Shown here piece by piece: positions 1 through 11,212 of a DNA stretch of 64,000 bases. A model generated the notes under the pieces. It worked only from the letters and a program-made list of their open reading frames with translations, was not told where the DNA came from and made no database searches. Made by a program: the position numbers and the translations under genes. Each line of letters starts with the position of its first letter. Position 1 is the stretch's first letter. This stretch comes from Mactra quadrangularis. Its lineage: Eukaryota; Mollusca; Bivalvia; Venerida; Mactridae. The DNA lies in the NCBI GenBank assembly GCA_025267735.1, contig CM046311.1, forward strand, positions 29,431,399 through 29,495,398, given 5' to 3'.

Positions 1-1120
1 AAGCTTAACGTTCACCATTGCGAACGCCCTACTGATTCATATCGGTAATCGTTCGCCTGAATATTTCGGTTTGCACTTAGAAATTGAATGTATTTCCTAT
101 GTGCCAAGTAGACAGGAAAAATTCAAGAGTCTACCATAGTAATGCTATTTTACGTGCGTTGTCGGAGCAAGTCCTTGACAACCCCTGTTCATTCGATGTA
201 TCTTTATCAGCCCAGAAGGTTCCGTACAATGAATAAAAATGTTTTACATATCGTTAACGGGTCACGCAAATCCTGATATTCTCTAAATAGACTTGGCACG
301 GCTTAAAGCGTTGACGCGAATTACTTAAATCCATTAACTCAAAGGAGAAGATGTGATACATGGCTTAACGTCGATTTCGAGCATTTTTGGAAATGCTAAT
401 ACTTGTAGTTATGAACTTAAACAGAACATAGATATGGAAATGCAGCTCTAAATCACATAAGCTGTTATTTCAACTTACATTAAATTTTGACGTAATTACA
501 GTGGTCCAACGATGACAAGTGTGTAATTTGCATGTTCCATGACAAAAAAAAATCAGATTACATGCTAACGCTTTAATACACGCTAATGTGATAAACAGTA
601 AACATCAGACACAAAATGCCATTAACTTTTAAGGCCTATGCCTACTCATGTATAGATCAGGTTTAACACGAAGTAAGATAAAACATTATAAGTACAAAAT
701 GTACTCTCACATAACACTAGATATTTATACCATTTTTTTTTCAATAAACTGTTAGTAATTACTCTTAAAGACATTGAAAATATTTACAGTTTTGTATGAC
801 GAAAATGATGCGCACTAACGAACTCGTGGTTGGTTATAATGGTAATTAAGAAAGAAACACATCTTTGTTTATACCAATTTAGTGTTTATTAACCACCATA
901 TAGGTAGATGGTAACATTTTGTTTCTAATACTCTTTTAAACATATTAAGATGTAACGCCTTTGGAAAACATACAGGCAGTCTTTTTTTGCAAACGGTTTA
1001 TATTGAGTCACAAGTGTTATCTTGCTCGGTTTTTGTAATAGATTTCTAAGATCGAACAGATACATGTGGTAATTAGAAAGTGGTATAATTTGCTAAAATT
1101 ATGATATTTTATGAATGATG
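1..1120. other. Non-coding, no recognised feature
   Basis: AT-rich unique-looking DNA with short homopolymers. No exon, repeat or regulatory site can be supported. The window starts with a HindIII site (aagctt), which may be chance. Confidence 0.5.
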
Positions 1121-1408
1121 TAATGCCTCAGTCCCATAAAATCGTGGCTTGTTGCGGACCCGTACGTGCAGACAGTCATATATAGATCGTGGGAAACCTT
1201 GCGTATTTAATTAGGTGACGATACACACATGGCACTAAACAACACATCCGTACAGAGCCATGGCTTGAAGATATGCAAGTTTAAAGTTATAAAAACGTAA
1301 CAGTCCGTGCGGGTACGCAAGAGTTCGTACGGGTCCTTGCGGAGCGTGATCGCACGGTGCCCGTACGGTGCCCTCATGGCTATTTTCATATTAATGGGAC
1401 TGTAGCTT
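1121..1408. mobile_element. MITE-like element, copy A (deleted)
   Basis: Shares long stretches with 53850-54205: a left end (cagtcccataaaatcgtggc), a GC-rich middle full of cgtacgg/cgcaag words, and a right end (ttaatgggactgtagct). The ends form short imperfect inverted repeats around CAGTCCCATAA. Copy A lacks about 70-80 bp present in copy B (cf. 54010-54090). No transposase is encoded, so it is non-autonomous; superfamily undetermined. Confidence 0.6.
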
Positions 1409-2253
1409 TAAGTCTAGCTTTTTTAGTCTAATAATGAAAAAATAACAAATATCTAACAGGATCAGACCTGACACACGCAACATTAATCTAATTACAAAAA
1501 AAAACATATTTTAATTATGATTATCAAGCAAAGTCATGTCACGGTGTATACATTTTTGTCTTTGCTTAAGTGATTTTATAAAAGATCCAACTCAATATAG
1601 GCTGGAAATTTAATGTTTAAAAATCTCAAGGACATTTCAGTTCAGAAAAGGGGAGGACATTTTTCTAATTTTGTGTGACCAATTTTCCAATTAAACTTAC
1701 TTTTGTAAATGGACTGAATCAAATTCAAAATGAATTGTACGAGTCCGCATATAAGATTATAGCATGTACTGTATTCACAGGTGTGAACGTGTACTCGTAG
1801 TAACCAGTAAACAATTTGATGGCAACGCGTGAAGAAGCTATTATCCGTCTACTTTTTAAACCTATGATGCCGAAATAATGCCTGTAATTCTCTGAAAAAA
1901 TATAGCTTATTTACTCAGCAATCTGATTTTTAAGCACAGATAATACAGAATATTTTATATGGAAAATAACAGACAAGTGTACTTTTAAAAGAATCCTCAC
2001 CACACAATGGCTCGGCACGTTGACGAAAGTCAGATGGAAAACACAACTCAATACTGTCAATTATCCTTATTTTTACGCTATTGTGTAATGATTTTTTGAA
2101 ACATTGATTCTTATAGTCAGTCATACTAAAATAACATAAATTAAATTCACTTTAATTAATGAAAGAGAGCCTAGTCGTAGTATAAACAATGCAATTACCA
2201 CACAGCGTCAAACAACTTTCGGTTTTTACGTTGCGTAAATATGTGTGAACTTT
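1409..2253. other. Non-coding, no recognised feature
   Basis: AT-rich sequence. The only open frame (minus strand, about 1930-2124) lacks similarity or splice context. Confidence 0.5.
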
Positions 2254-2276
2254 ATGACGTCGTTTCGCGACGTCAT
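2254..2276. promoter_or_regulatory. Palindrome of two CRE-like TGACGTC sites
   Basis: ATGACGTCG and CGACGTCAT face each other across 5 bases and can form a hairpin. Each half carries TGACGTC, the core of a cAMP-response element. A regulatory role is inference; no promoter or gene start is visible nearby. Confidence 0.3.
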
Positions 2277-3904
2277 AATCGATGTCATTAAGCCCGGTTT
2301 TCACAGAGCCTGGCTCATATGTAACCTGGTCAAAAAATAGACATTTTTGTACTGTAAATTTTAGGGCATAATACGCCAGAGAAGAAATAATGATCTAAGG
2401 ACGTATCGTCGAGTAGCCGATGTGAGGAGAGTCACTCTCTATTCTTAATAAATGTTGAATAGTTAACTAAGAAACAATCACAAAGAGTTCTAAGTCAATA
2501 ACAATTTATTTAGTCCACAAATTTCCAATTACAAGATTCCACAAAGTTGTCACAGAGTTAATGATTAAATAATCTAAGTCCGAAAAATATTAAAAATAAG
2601 CAGTTAAAAAGTAAATATCACGAAGTGTAAATTTCACAAAGTATCGTTCAAGTTCTTCTTCTTAATTATATGTTTATATTGTTTTTTTATATGATTGTTC
2701 TACATAGAAAATAGTTTGCTATTCATAAGCAGTCCCTAATCATAGAAGGAAATTAACAGATGTTGGCATTAATTAGTATATTTATTCAAAGCTACAAATA
2801 TTATGTAATCTAGCATCTTGATCTCTTTAGCCAACACCTTTAACTGTGACCAGACTAGGAAATATAATTAAAGATATGTAATTGATGCAAATGTGACACT
2901 TGTCACAGGAAAGATTATCAACTGCCACATGGCTAAAATGCGAAAACATAAGAAGGAAACAATATTTATAATAAACATTAACAATGCATTTTGTATAAAA
3001 CAGCGACATAAAATATGCGATAAAAATCAAGATAAGGAGAAAAATAAACATGTGGTCAGTTTCTTTGTTATTACTGATTAAGTTGATTATGAATATTGTA
3101 AAATATAGTGTAAGATTATGTGTAAATATATAAATGATAATACTTTAAACAATGTATTTAAGTAATAATGAAATCATTACTTAAAATGTACATTAAAAGT
3201 AAGACATAAAATTTATTGAACAATTACCGCATAATAGTTGCATGATTAAACCTAAAACGCAACTTTAAAAATACCCCATGACCTGGCTGATTTTTACATT
3301 GATTTTAGAACTATTGAACTTAATCATAGACCCAGTTAATGTTGTTTCCTCACTTAAAGGTGTTCTAATGCGCTATTTTGATAACCAAAAAGCGATCGGT
3401 TCATGATGTTTTAAAGGATAATGACTAGTAGTCTGTATTGCTTGCCCCATACTACTATCGTTATCGGGTCAGGCAAGCCGTAATCATGACGGCCTCCTCA
3501 GTTATTATTCAAGTATTACGTTTTCTTGATTTTGCATGATCATTTGCTGACGACCGTTACTTTAGGAGAGTTTGATTCTATTTAGGACATTCGATTTCGA
3601 TTTTTCTGATTACACGTATATTTATCGAACGATTTACACAAACAAGTCTCACTTGAACACAAATCGGACGTTGATTAGACTCGTTAGAATTTCGGATTCT
3701 TTATTTTAAATTAGTAAAAATGAAACCAAACAACTGAAAAAGGTAATAACTACAATTCTTGTACAATGATCCCTTGATTTAAGTCTGTGTAGTGAGAAAT
3801 GCTCATTTGAAAACATAATTACCCATTATCTAATTCATTACATAGGGCGCGGACATGATCATGGTTTGCCTGACGTACCTTTACCTGCAAAAGTACGACT
3901 GGGA
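2277..3904. other. Non-coding, no recognised feature
   Basis: AT-rich. Short open frames near 2827-3081 overlap on both strands and look like chance. A loose inverted pair (gcttgcccc … caggcaagc, about 3440-3480) was noted only. Confidence 0.45.
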
Positions 3905-4560
3905 ACAAGACAAGAATCAAACCTGCATAAATTGACATGCAAATACTTCCACATTACCATGCTTAACTAAATTAATTGTGTTTATTTGCTTATAATTTTC
4001 TACAATTTTCGAAATTGCATGTTGCAAACTCGATAGTTACGGGTCGTACTTGCCAATTCCGGGTCACGTGACAGATGCTTGTCTCTTTAATCCGGAGTGG
4101 TCTCAACAGGGTTAGAAATCAATATTATTGGACAAATGTCTTACATATGGAATAAATCATGTGTAAAATCAATTTTAAATGATAAAAATACTTTTTAATT
4201 GAAATATATGATTCCACATAATACGGGTTAGGTTTTGAACCGAAATTGTCACGTGCTTACTTTGTCTGCATAATTGTCAAACAGTTATTAGATGAAACAA
4301 ATCTATGAGTTGAATCGTGTTCACCGACAAATATCCAACAAAGCTATGTGCAATAAGGACTTATTTTATCCGAATTGTGGATATAAATCACTGTTTTTTC
4401 GAAAGCATGGAAGAAACGTTTCAGTACTTTTGCTTTGGCTGGAAAAGACGCTGTTCAGTGTTTCATGACAATGACTTTCGGTAGAGAAATTTTAACATGC
4501 AAAGTTTGTGTAACAGTAGCGAGGTAATTAGTGTACATGACTTAACTATCATATACAGTT
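3905..4560 (+). mobile_element. Internal fragment of pogo-like element (no TIRs)
   Basis: Collinear with two blocks of the full element at 29093-30745: 3920-4110 matches about 29170-29365, and 4130-4560 matches about 30215-30650 (shared words include ccaattccgggtcacgtg and caataaggacttatttta). The segment between those blocks in the full copy (about 29375-30210) is absent here. Neither terminal repeat is present, so this is a dead fragment or a deletion derivative. No transposase frame. Confidence 0.7.
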
Positions 4561-5200
4561 CTTCACATAAGCCACAAAACCTCTGAAATTCTGGAGAAAA
4601 TGATAACGGTACATCAATTTGCCACACTCCTGGGTTTGTTATCATTACCTCGAGTTAGACCCTATATCTGTCAAGGCATGTTAGGCTACAGATTGTTATC
4701 TTACAGATGGTATAATTTATGGGCAATGAGAATCTCTAGCTCTGGTCAGTTTTCTTGTTTTCAGTTTGAATGAAATTCAGTGAAGTTAACAGAACGTTAG
4801 TTCTGGCTCTCTGTACAATCAATGAGAAAATATAAAGAAATAATTTACATAACTATAAAGTACGTAATTCAAACATCTAAATAAGAACAAAAAGTTCATG
4901 ATTAATTAGTTTATATTCTAAGAACTAAATTATTATGTATCATTTAAAAATTAAATCGATAGCAGAAATGTCAACCAAAGACATGGCATAAGAACACATT
5001 GCACAGGCTAAGGGAAATTTTATTTAAGAAGAGGGATGTATTGGTAAGCAGTAGATCCTGACCCTTCTAACAACAGCTCGCATCAACAGTCATGGTCATC
5101 AGCTTGACTTGAATCCAAGAATATCTATCTGGAGACATGTAATAAGTACAACATTGAATAATGCCTAATAAATGAATATGTTGAATAACTTGTGCAATAA
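4561..5200. other. Non-coding, no recognised feature
   Basis: AT-rich sequence with no supported element. Confidence 0.45.
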
Positions 5201-5204
5201 TAAT

Positions 5205-5275
5205 CATGAGCTCAGTTGGAAGAGTGTCTGACTTGCAAGTAGGAGGACGCAAGTTTGATCCCACTCTGCGCCTGC
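5205..5275 (+). repeat. tRNA-like SINE head fragment
   Basis: Contains an A-box-like tgagctcagttgg and a B-box-like aagtttgatccc at tRNA spacing. Acceptor-stem pairing is poor and nothing matches a complete cloverleaf, so a tRNA-derived SINE fragment is more likely than a functional tRNA gene. No tail or target duplication found. Confidence 0.45.
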
Positions 5276-5407
5276 AATTTGTCATAATCTCAGCTGAACA
5301 ATTAAGCATTCTGTTAAATGTTATTTAAGAAATGGATTCAATTTTAGGCTTGAAATTTTTTATGAAGTAGATCATAATCATTTAACAGCGATGAAACAGA
5401 CATTAAC

Positions 5408-5484
5408 AGTAGGGCTGTCGTGATACACCAGAACCGTACCGTGGTATATAGCAATACACAAGCTCCGTATCACGATACGTACCA
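5408..5484. repeat. cgatacg-rich terminal fragment, copy 1
   Basis: Reads agggctgtcgtgatacacc … gtatcacgatacgtacc and matches 38655-38745 over its whole length. Rich in self-complementary cgatacg/cgtatcg words. The 'agggctg' start resembles ends of some hAT-type elements, but the superfamily is a guess. Confidence 0.5.
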
Positions 5485-5820
5485 ATCTGATTAAAACCCG
5501 ATCTAAAATTTGATCTGGCCTTTTCCAAACGAAGGTCACGTTCATGTGACCTTTTCTCATCATAATATTCTTGACGAAATTTTTATGATAATATACTTGT
5601 TTACATTGTTGTAACTTGTTTACATCCTCTACGTCACGCAATTTGAAATGAGCCACCCAATCGCAGACTGTTAATAATACCGCTGATAAATTTGCATGCA
5701 AACATTGGTCTAAAAATAGAAATTACGAAATCAAAATGTGATTAATATCGTTTTCGTTAAGATGAAAGCTTAGCATTGATTGGTCGACACAAAGTTCATC
5801 TCGACGTGACCTTGCATTAA
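5484..5820 (+). repeat. Dispersed repeat family B, copy 1
   Basis: Shares ordered blocks with 17641-18030 and 24985-25370: caatctgattaaaaccc, then ctcatcataatattc.tgacga, then tcacgcaatttgaaatg, then gatgaaagct…gcattgattggtc, then catctcgacgtgacc. All three copies lie on the same strand and show 10-25% differences by eye. No coding capacity. This copy lacks the final ggatatctgtttacggag block. Confidence 0.7.
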
Positions 5821-5831
5821 CTAACCCAGCC

Positions 5832-6440
5832 AACATTCTAAATCGGCCCGACATCAAACCTATATGTTTTTCTATGACGGCCCGACGTCGGATTTAATCT
5901 CGGCTGCAAGTAGGAATGATGTCGACCCAACATCGGTAGTACAATATTGGGCCGATGTCTACACAATATCGGCCCGATATTTCTTGCCTACATCGGGCCG
6001 ACATCAAAACAATAGCGGTGTGATGTCAGTCAGCAGTAGAAATTATTCTATATCGGTCCGACAGCAAACCTTTATGGTTTTCTATGACGGCCCAACGTCG
6101 GATTTAACCTCGGCTGCAAATAGGAATGATGTCGACCCGACATCGGTTATACAATTTAGGGCCGATGTCTACACAATATCGGTCCGATATTTCTTGCCTA
6201 CATCGGGCCGACATCAAAACAATAGCGGTGTGATGTCAGTCAACAGTAAAATTGTTCTATATCTGTTCGACATCAAACCTATATGGTTTTCTATGACGGC
6301 CCTACGTCGGATTTAACCTCGGCTGCAAATAGGAATGATGTCGACCCGACATCGGTAGTACAATATCGGGCCGATGTCTAAACAATATCGGCCCGATATT
6401 TCTTGCCTACATAGGGCTAACATCAAAACAATAGCGGTGT
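5832..6440. repeat. Tandem repeat, ~208 bp x ~2.9, CGGCCCGACATCGG-rich
   Basis: The marker ctatgacggccc.acgtcggattt recurs at about 5873, 6082 and 6290. Each unit is full of complementary words (atcgggccgatgt, cggcccgatatt, catcgggccgacatc), giving strong hairpin potential and much higher GC than the flanks. The period is near a multiple of three in places, which explains a 150-codon frame at 5864-6316 with two 70-residue repeats; I do not treat that as a gene. Confidence 0.88.
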
Positions 6441-7793
6441 ACATGTACAATAATAAACCATGGAGTAAAAATAAACAGCTAGTATGCAAAAAATAAACGG
6501 ATTTGTTACAAAACATATTATAAAAGGGAATATTTAGTATATTCTAATTATAAAGGGCAAATGATAATCACGGCCTTGTTAATGCATGTCGCGAAATTAT
6601 GTTACAAATATTTTCAACCATAATTTTACTTTAAAGTAAGACAAACAGATACATTTTTCATTTTTCAATCGCTCAAATGGTTAAAATGAAGTAATTAACA
6701 GTGTTTACACATTTGTTAAATCATCTACTTTTAAAAGAAAATAAACTTCACCTTCCTTTGACTTTTAGTTATTTTGGTGCTTATTCAGTTGAAAGAAGGA
6801 ATGCAGTGAATATTTGCCAGTTCTTCATTTAAAATAATATTATTATATAAGAGTGGTTTTTATGTACTTAAAAATATTGATTTCAATTACAAACAACATT
6901 TCATTTCAAAACACAGCTAAAATTATTTTAAAATTTATACCAAAATGTACAAATATTTGCTGCATGGTAAACAAGAAAACGCAATATCGTACCGTTGTCA
7001 ATCCGATATACAAAACAGTTGCGTTCATTACCATGTAGGCACGACGCAGACCTGATATACGTTTTTTTGACGTTACATGAAATAGGGTTAGTGTGGTTCT
7101 AGAAATTGAAATCATACACAGGACTATTTTTTAACACAATTAAGTGAACAATGCAATTGCAGTTAGCATTTTCCAAAATATTGAGTATGTCGGCACTGCA
7201 GCAGTCCGATGTCGGTCCCAAAATAGGCACATTTTGCCGGTATGACAGTACGTAAATATAATAAGTAGATACCAAAGGTGTTTCATTAGAAATAAATTTA
7301 TTTCATAATATTTTAACGCAGTTAAACTGCAATAATGCAGTCTATTGTCAGACTATATGCGGAATTCATTTCACCGTTCCAATGAAAACGTGTGTACAAA
7401 GAACAATTGTTTTTGTTCCATAGTTCGTGCAATTTAGCAATAATATGTAGCAAACGTTGTTTGTACCACAGGTGCCCATAGCATTACAAAAAAAACGAAT
7501 TATTACCAATTTTTACGATTAGATACGAGACCAAATATACATGTATACTTAAAAGTTTTGTTAAGTGTATAAAGCCATCAAGACATGATCAAACGCTTTA
7601 AAATCATTGTAACACTTCAATGATGATATTCAAATTAATCGCGATCGAATGCATGCCGGTCATCTCGTCTAATTACCCTCGATAATTTCAATGTTAATAG
7701 AGTTCGACTCTTTCCGGCAACTTCGTTTATCTCCGTGTGTTGAGTGACGTCATAGAAAAAAAGTTCGATATCTTTGCGCGTATTCATATTAAG
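6441..7793. other. Non-coding, no recognised feature
   Basis: AT-rich. Open frames at 6853-7115 overlap on opposite strands and lack family features. Confidence 0.45.
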
Positions 7794-7880
7794 GGGCATG
7801 TTCCACAAGGCTATCGCTAGCTAGCGCTTTTTAAAAGCAATTTGTGTAGCATATTAGCGCTCTCCTTGTGAAACGTACCC
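7794..7880. mobile_element. Short foldback (MITE-like) element
   Basis: Ends are imperfect inverted repeats, ggggcatgttccacaaggc and ccttgtgaaacgtaccc, with inner agcgct words. A partly similar start (gggcatgttccgctaggcgattgctagct) occurs at 63892, which suggests a family. No target duplication identified. Confidence 0.4.
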
Positions 7881-8089
7881 AATATAAAAGGAAAACTTTT
7901 GGACAGCTTGAATGAATGATTTTATGTTCCATGTGATGCAACTTTGTCAGTAATTTCGTAGAATAGAGACAATTTGTACATACTATGAAAGAAAATTACG
8001 TGGTTGTGGTAAAAAAGAGGTCGGAAGAACTACTTTTTCTTAGACTTGGGTTGGCTAAACCCGAAACGACTGTCGAGGTGGTCGTTATA

Positions 8090-8114
8090 AGTTAAGCGCT
8101 TAAAGCGCTTAACT
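8090..8114. repeat. 12-bp perfect inverted repeat
   Basis: AGTTAAGCGCTT and its exact complement flank a single central A. Role unknown. Confidence 0.6.
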
Positions 8115-9084
8115 AAATATGGATATCTAGAACATGGGCTACATGAAAACTTCGAAAAAGTTCGAAGAAAAATGAGATTACCTCTGATCCGGTGGACACC
8201 GCCATTACACTCGACGCTTAAGAATCATAATATTAGATCATGTGATTATAGACAATGTCGGGCACTTACCAATTATTCATCTATTACCTAATATACTTAA
8301 CTCATTTTCAGAGTCTAAACCAGCGTCCCTTTCACCAATGATACTTACACGTACCCCATGGAGGATATTAAAGGAATCAGGAGCAACGGTAAGTAAATTT
8401 AACAATATTTTAAATACTTGATGCTTAATTGTTATCACTTTCAGCTGGTGTGCATAATTTTGTTCTTGCATTAGTAGTCAATATGTTTATTAAAAACTTA
8501 GTACTTTTGAAAATTATACTTGCGTAGTTGCTACTTTCAAATTGTATAGACAAACATTCTTACCAGAAATCTAGATTTCCAAGCCGAGAATCAAGTACAT
8601 AATTTAAAATGAACAGAATGGTACACGTATGTATCACAAGTCAAGCAAGTACTCTCCTTTGCATTAAGTTTGCATTAAAGCCCCATTACTAAATTAAACG
8701 CTGATAGTTGTCAAGTATCATGGTTTTGCTTAAAACTGATGCAAACATTAAACTAATTTATAAAACGCATCCCAGGCACACAAAACTCAAGTATTTTTCC
8801 AGAATTTATACTAATACCATGTTAAAATTCGCGACTAAAACCGAAAATAAAGACTATGGTAAATCACGGAACTCAACGAACGAGGTTGGAATATCCCGTC
8901 GTGGCTTAAAATATGCACAACTTCAATTCGGAAGTAAACAAATTTTCTGCTTTGATTAAAACACGTTTTGTATAGTAATTTTTGTGCGAAAGCCAATTAA
9001 AATTCGCAAAACTTATGTAAATAGTTTTGTAAAATAATACATGAACATATACTTACGAGAAAAAGAAACGCATCAATGAAGTCT
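8115..9084. other. Non-coding, no recognised feature
   Basis: AT-rich. Frames at 8277-8471 and 8708-8959 show no motif, conserved splice sites or similarity. Confidence 0.4.
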
Positions 9085-10033
9085 TTAAATATACAGAAAC
9101 GTTTGCTGATAGGCCAAGTTCAGATAAAACGGGTGTAACGTGGGTAAGAAGAGACAACTACAAAATTTTTGTTCTTTACAAACGTCACTCGCGTAATTGA
9201 TTTCACGGCAGTATCTACGTCACTTATAGTAAATGGGAAACCTTGTACTGCTAATTAGTCGACAAACAATGAGGAAAACTACTTGTTTGGTTTTAACAGT
9301 ACCGAATACTAATTTTAAAGTTATGCCACAGTCACCGACGTCTGTATCTACCCTTGTATCATCGCGGCCATGGTGTTGGGAGTTGGTCATGGTGTTTGGG
9401 TGTTCAGTGAGGAGTCGTCTTTCGACTTATGTAACACCCTTAGACTTATAAGCGTCTTAAAACGAGTTTCAGTCACAACTCGTTGTTGCTGGGGTAATCT
9501 CGTGGACACATCACATAGACCAGCTATTACGCCATGTGAGTGTCGCTATACTTTTTCTGTCAGCATAAAAACTACTGACCTCATGCTGCACACGTTACCA
9601 GACTAACAACATTAATGTTTTCTCTTGGTAGTTTGATCATAAAAATAATGTACCTAGTTGAAATAAGACGTTTCTTTTTAGAATCAGTTTAGATATTTGC
9701 GAGCTCAAAACTTGCAGGCACTGGTTTCTCGACGTAAATCACTGGAAAACGAAATGATATATCCAACACTTAACATAGTTGTGTAAGTTTTATATTAAAC
9801 ATTTCAAGCAATTTGATTGGCTGAGAGAGTATCTCCGTAGTCTAATTTGCATTTTATAAAAGTACCCCACTTTTTATAAAAAAACAGATATTTTGAAGAA
9901 CTTGACCGCTACAAGGGAATCCGCTTAAGAGAATTATTAAAATCTTAAGGCGGTAATATTCTAAAGCCTTTTAGATAGTATTCCTTGTTTTTAGATTGAT
10001 GATAAATATTTAGTCTTCGTTCAGTGGCTTTAA
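9085..10033 (+). repeat. Dispersed repeat family C, copy 1
   Basis: Matches 34604-35790 in order over its length, and the reverse complement of 28000-28617 over its right half. Ends are ttaaatatacagaaacg and agtggctttaa, so the termini carry short TTTAA-type complementary words. At about 9818-9830 it contains the uninterrupted site gagagtatctccg into which a MITE has inserted in copy 3. Overlapping frames here (9233-9606) are not genes. Confidence 0.75.
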
Positions 10034-10429
10034 GCGAACTCGTTCACTTTCTCACTGTGTTAAAAGACTGATCAAATCGATATTTTTTTTATAGCAATAC
10101 TGTTATAACAGTCGAAGCTATTAGCGGCATTCCAGCACTGCTGCCAAGATTTGTGGTCCATTTTTCGACTTGCAGGCAAATATTTCTATAGTAATATATC
10201 TGCATAAACATTTCCTTTCTACATATTTCTAAAACTCATAGTGACACCAAATATTGAAAATGTTGTGAACAATTGAACAATGGCGGACAAATAATTACAT
10301 GACTGATTACCGCGGATGTATACATTGATTTCATTCATGAAAAAAATATGAATGAAAATATTTTACTCGTTCCCGTATCAAGCACTATAGTCATGTGATT
10401 CCCTACAATAAGCTTGGAAAGACTTAATC
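10034..10429. other. Non-coding, no recognised feature
   Basis: AT-rich sequence, nothing supported. Confidence 0.4.
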
Positions 10430-10850
10430 GCTCTACTTTGTAAAAGCAGTTCACTTTCACAATAATATTAACAGTGGAGTAAATGGTTATTTCTGCGCCA
10501 AAAATAAACAAATATAATTTAATATCACAATTGTCAGTTGTCAAGTAGTCTACTCGCTGTGCAAATTCGAATATTTCTTACGTTTATAACTGCTGTTTAA
10601 TAGACTCCTCGCCGTGAAACTTCGAATATGCGTAACATGTGTGAAATTGTAAGGAAAGCATAATGTCCTAATAATTATAATAGTGAAGTAAATGGGTGTT
10701 TCTGTGCGCAAAAATATACAAATATGGTATAACAAACTATACAAGCTGTACAATGGACTACTTGCCGTAGTAATTCGAATATTTCCTATGTCGATATCTG
10801 CTGTTCAGTATACTCCTCGCCGTGTAAATTCGAATAATGTGTAACATTTT
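10430..10850. repeat. Tandem duplication, ~210 bp x 2
   Basis: Markers recur 210 bp apart: ttcgaatatttc at about 10565 and 10775, ctcctcgccgtg at about 10605 and 10815, and aaaaata.acaaatat at about 10500 and 10710. Open frames on the minus strand here result from the duplication. Confidence 0.75.
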
Positions 10851-11212
10851 ATTTTGGCATTTTTTTCAACGTTGAATTGACAAAAAAAACTGTTCCTGTG
10901 TCGACGACTAGTCTTGATGGTACCGTGATGGGCTACGAATGAAGTTTGGAATATGTTAACATACCTAGTTGTGGACCAAAACCTAACTAGTTGATGCCTA
11001 TTTAAGTTTATGAGCTTTCAACCAGCCGTTCTACAGAAATCGTTACCATTTTGAAATGTGAAATGTGGAAAAATGAACTTACTGAAAACATTTATTTTTT
11101 AACATAATTGCAAAATTCAAACCTTCGTGGTTTCGAAACTAAAATATAACGCACACCATTCTAAGACTGAGAAAGATATACGAGTTCAAAACGTATACGT
11201 CAACTCCTACGT

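Noticed and set aside
1..6. HindIII site at the first base as a clone end
   Set aside because: A single aagctt at the window start could be coincidence; there is no vector sequence.
5205..5275. Functional tRNA gene
   Set aside because: A- and B-box-like words exist, but the acceptor stem and anticodon arm do not pair convincingly.
5864..6316. 150-codon ORF with internal 70-residue repeats
   Set aside because: Entirely inside the 208-bp tandem repeat; the periodic frame explains it, and no domain or splice context exists.
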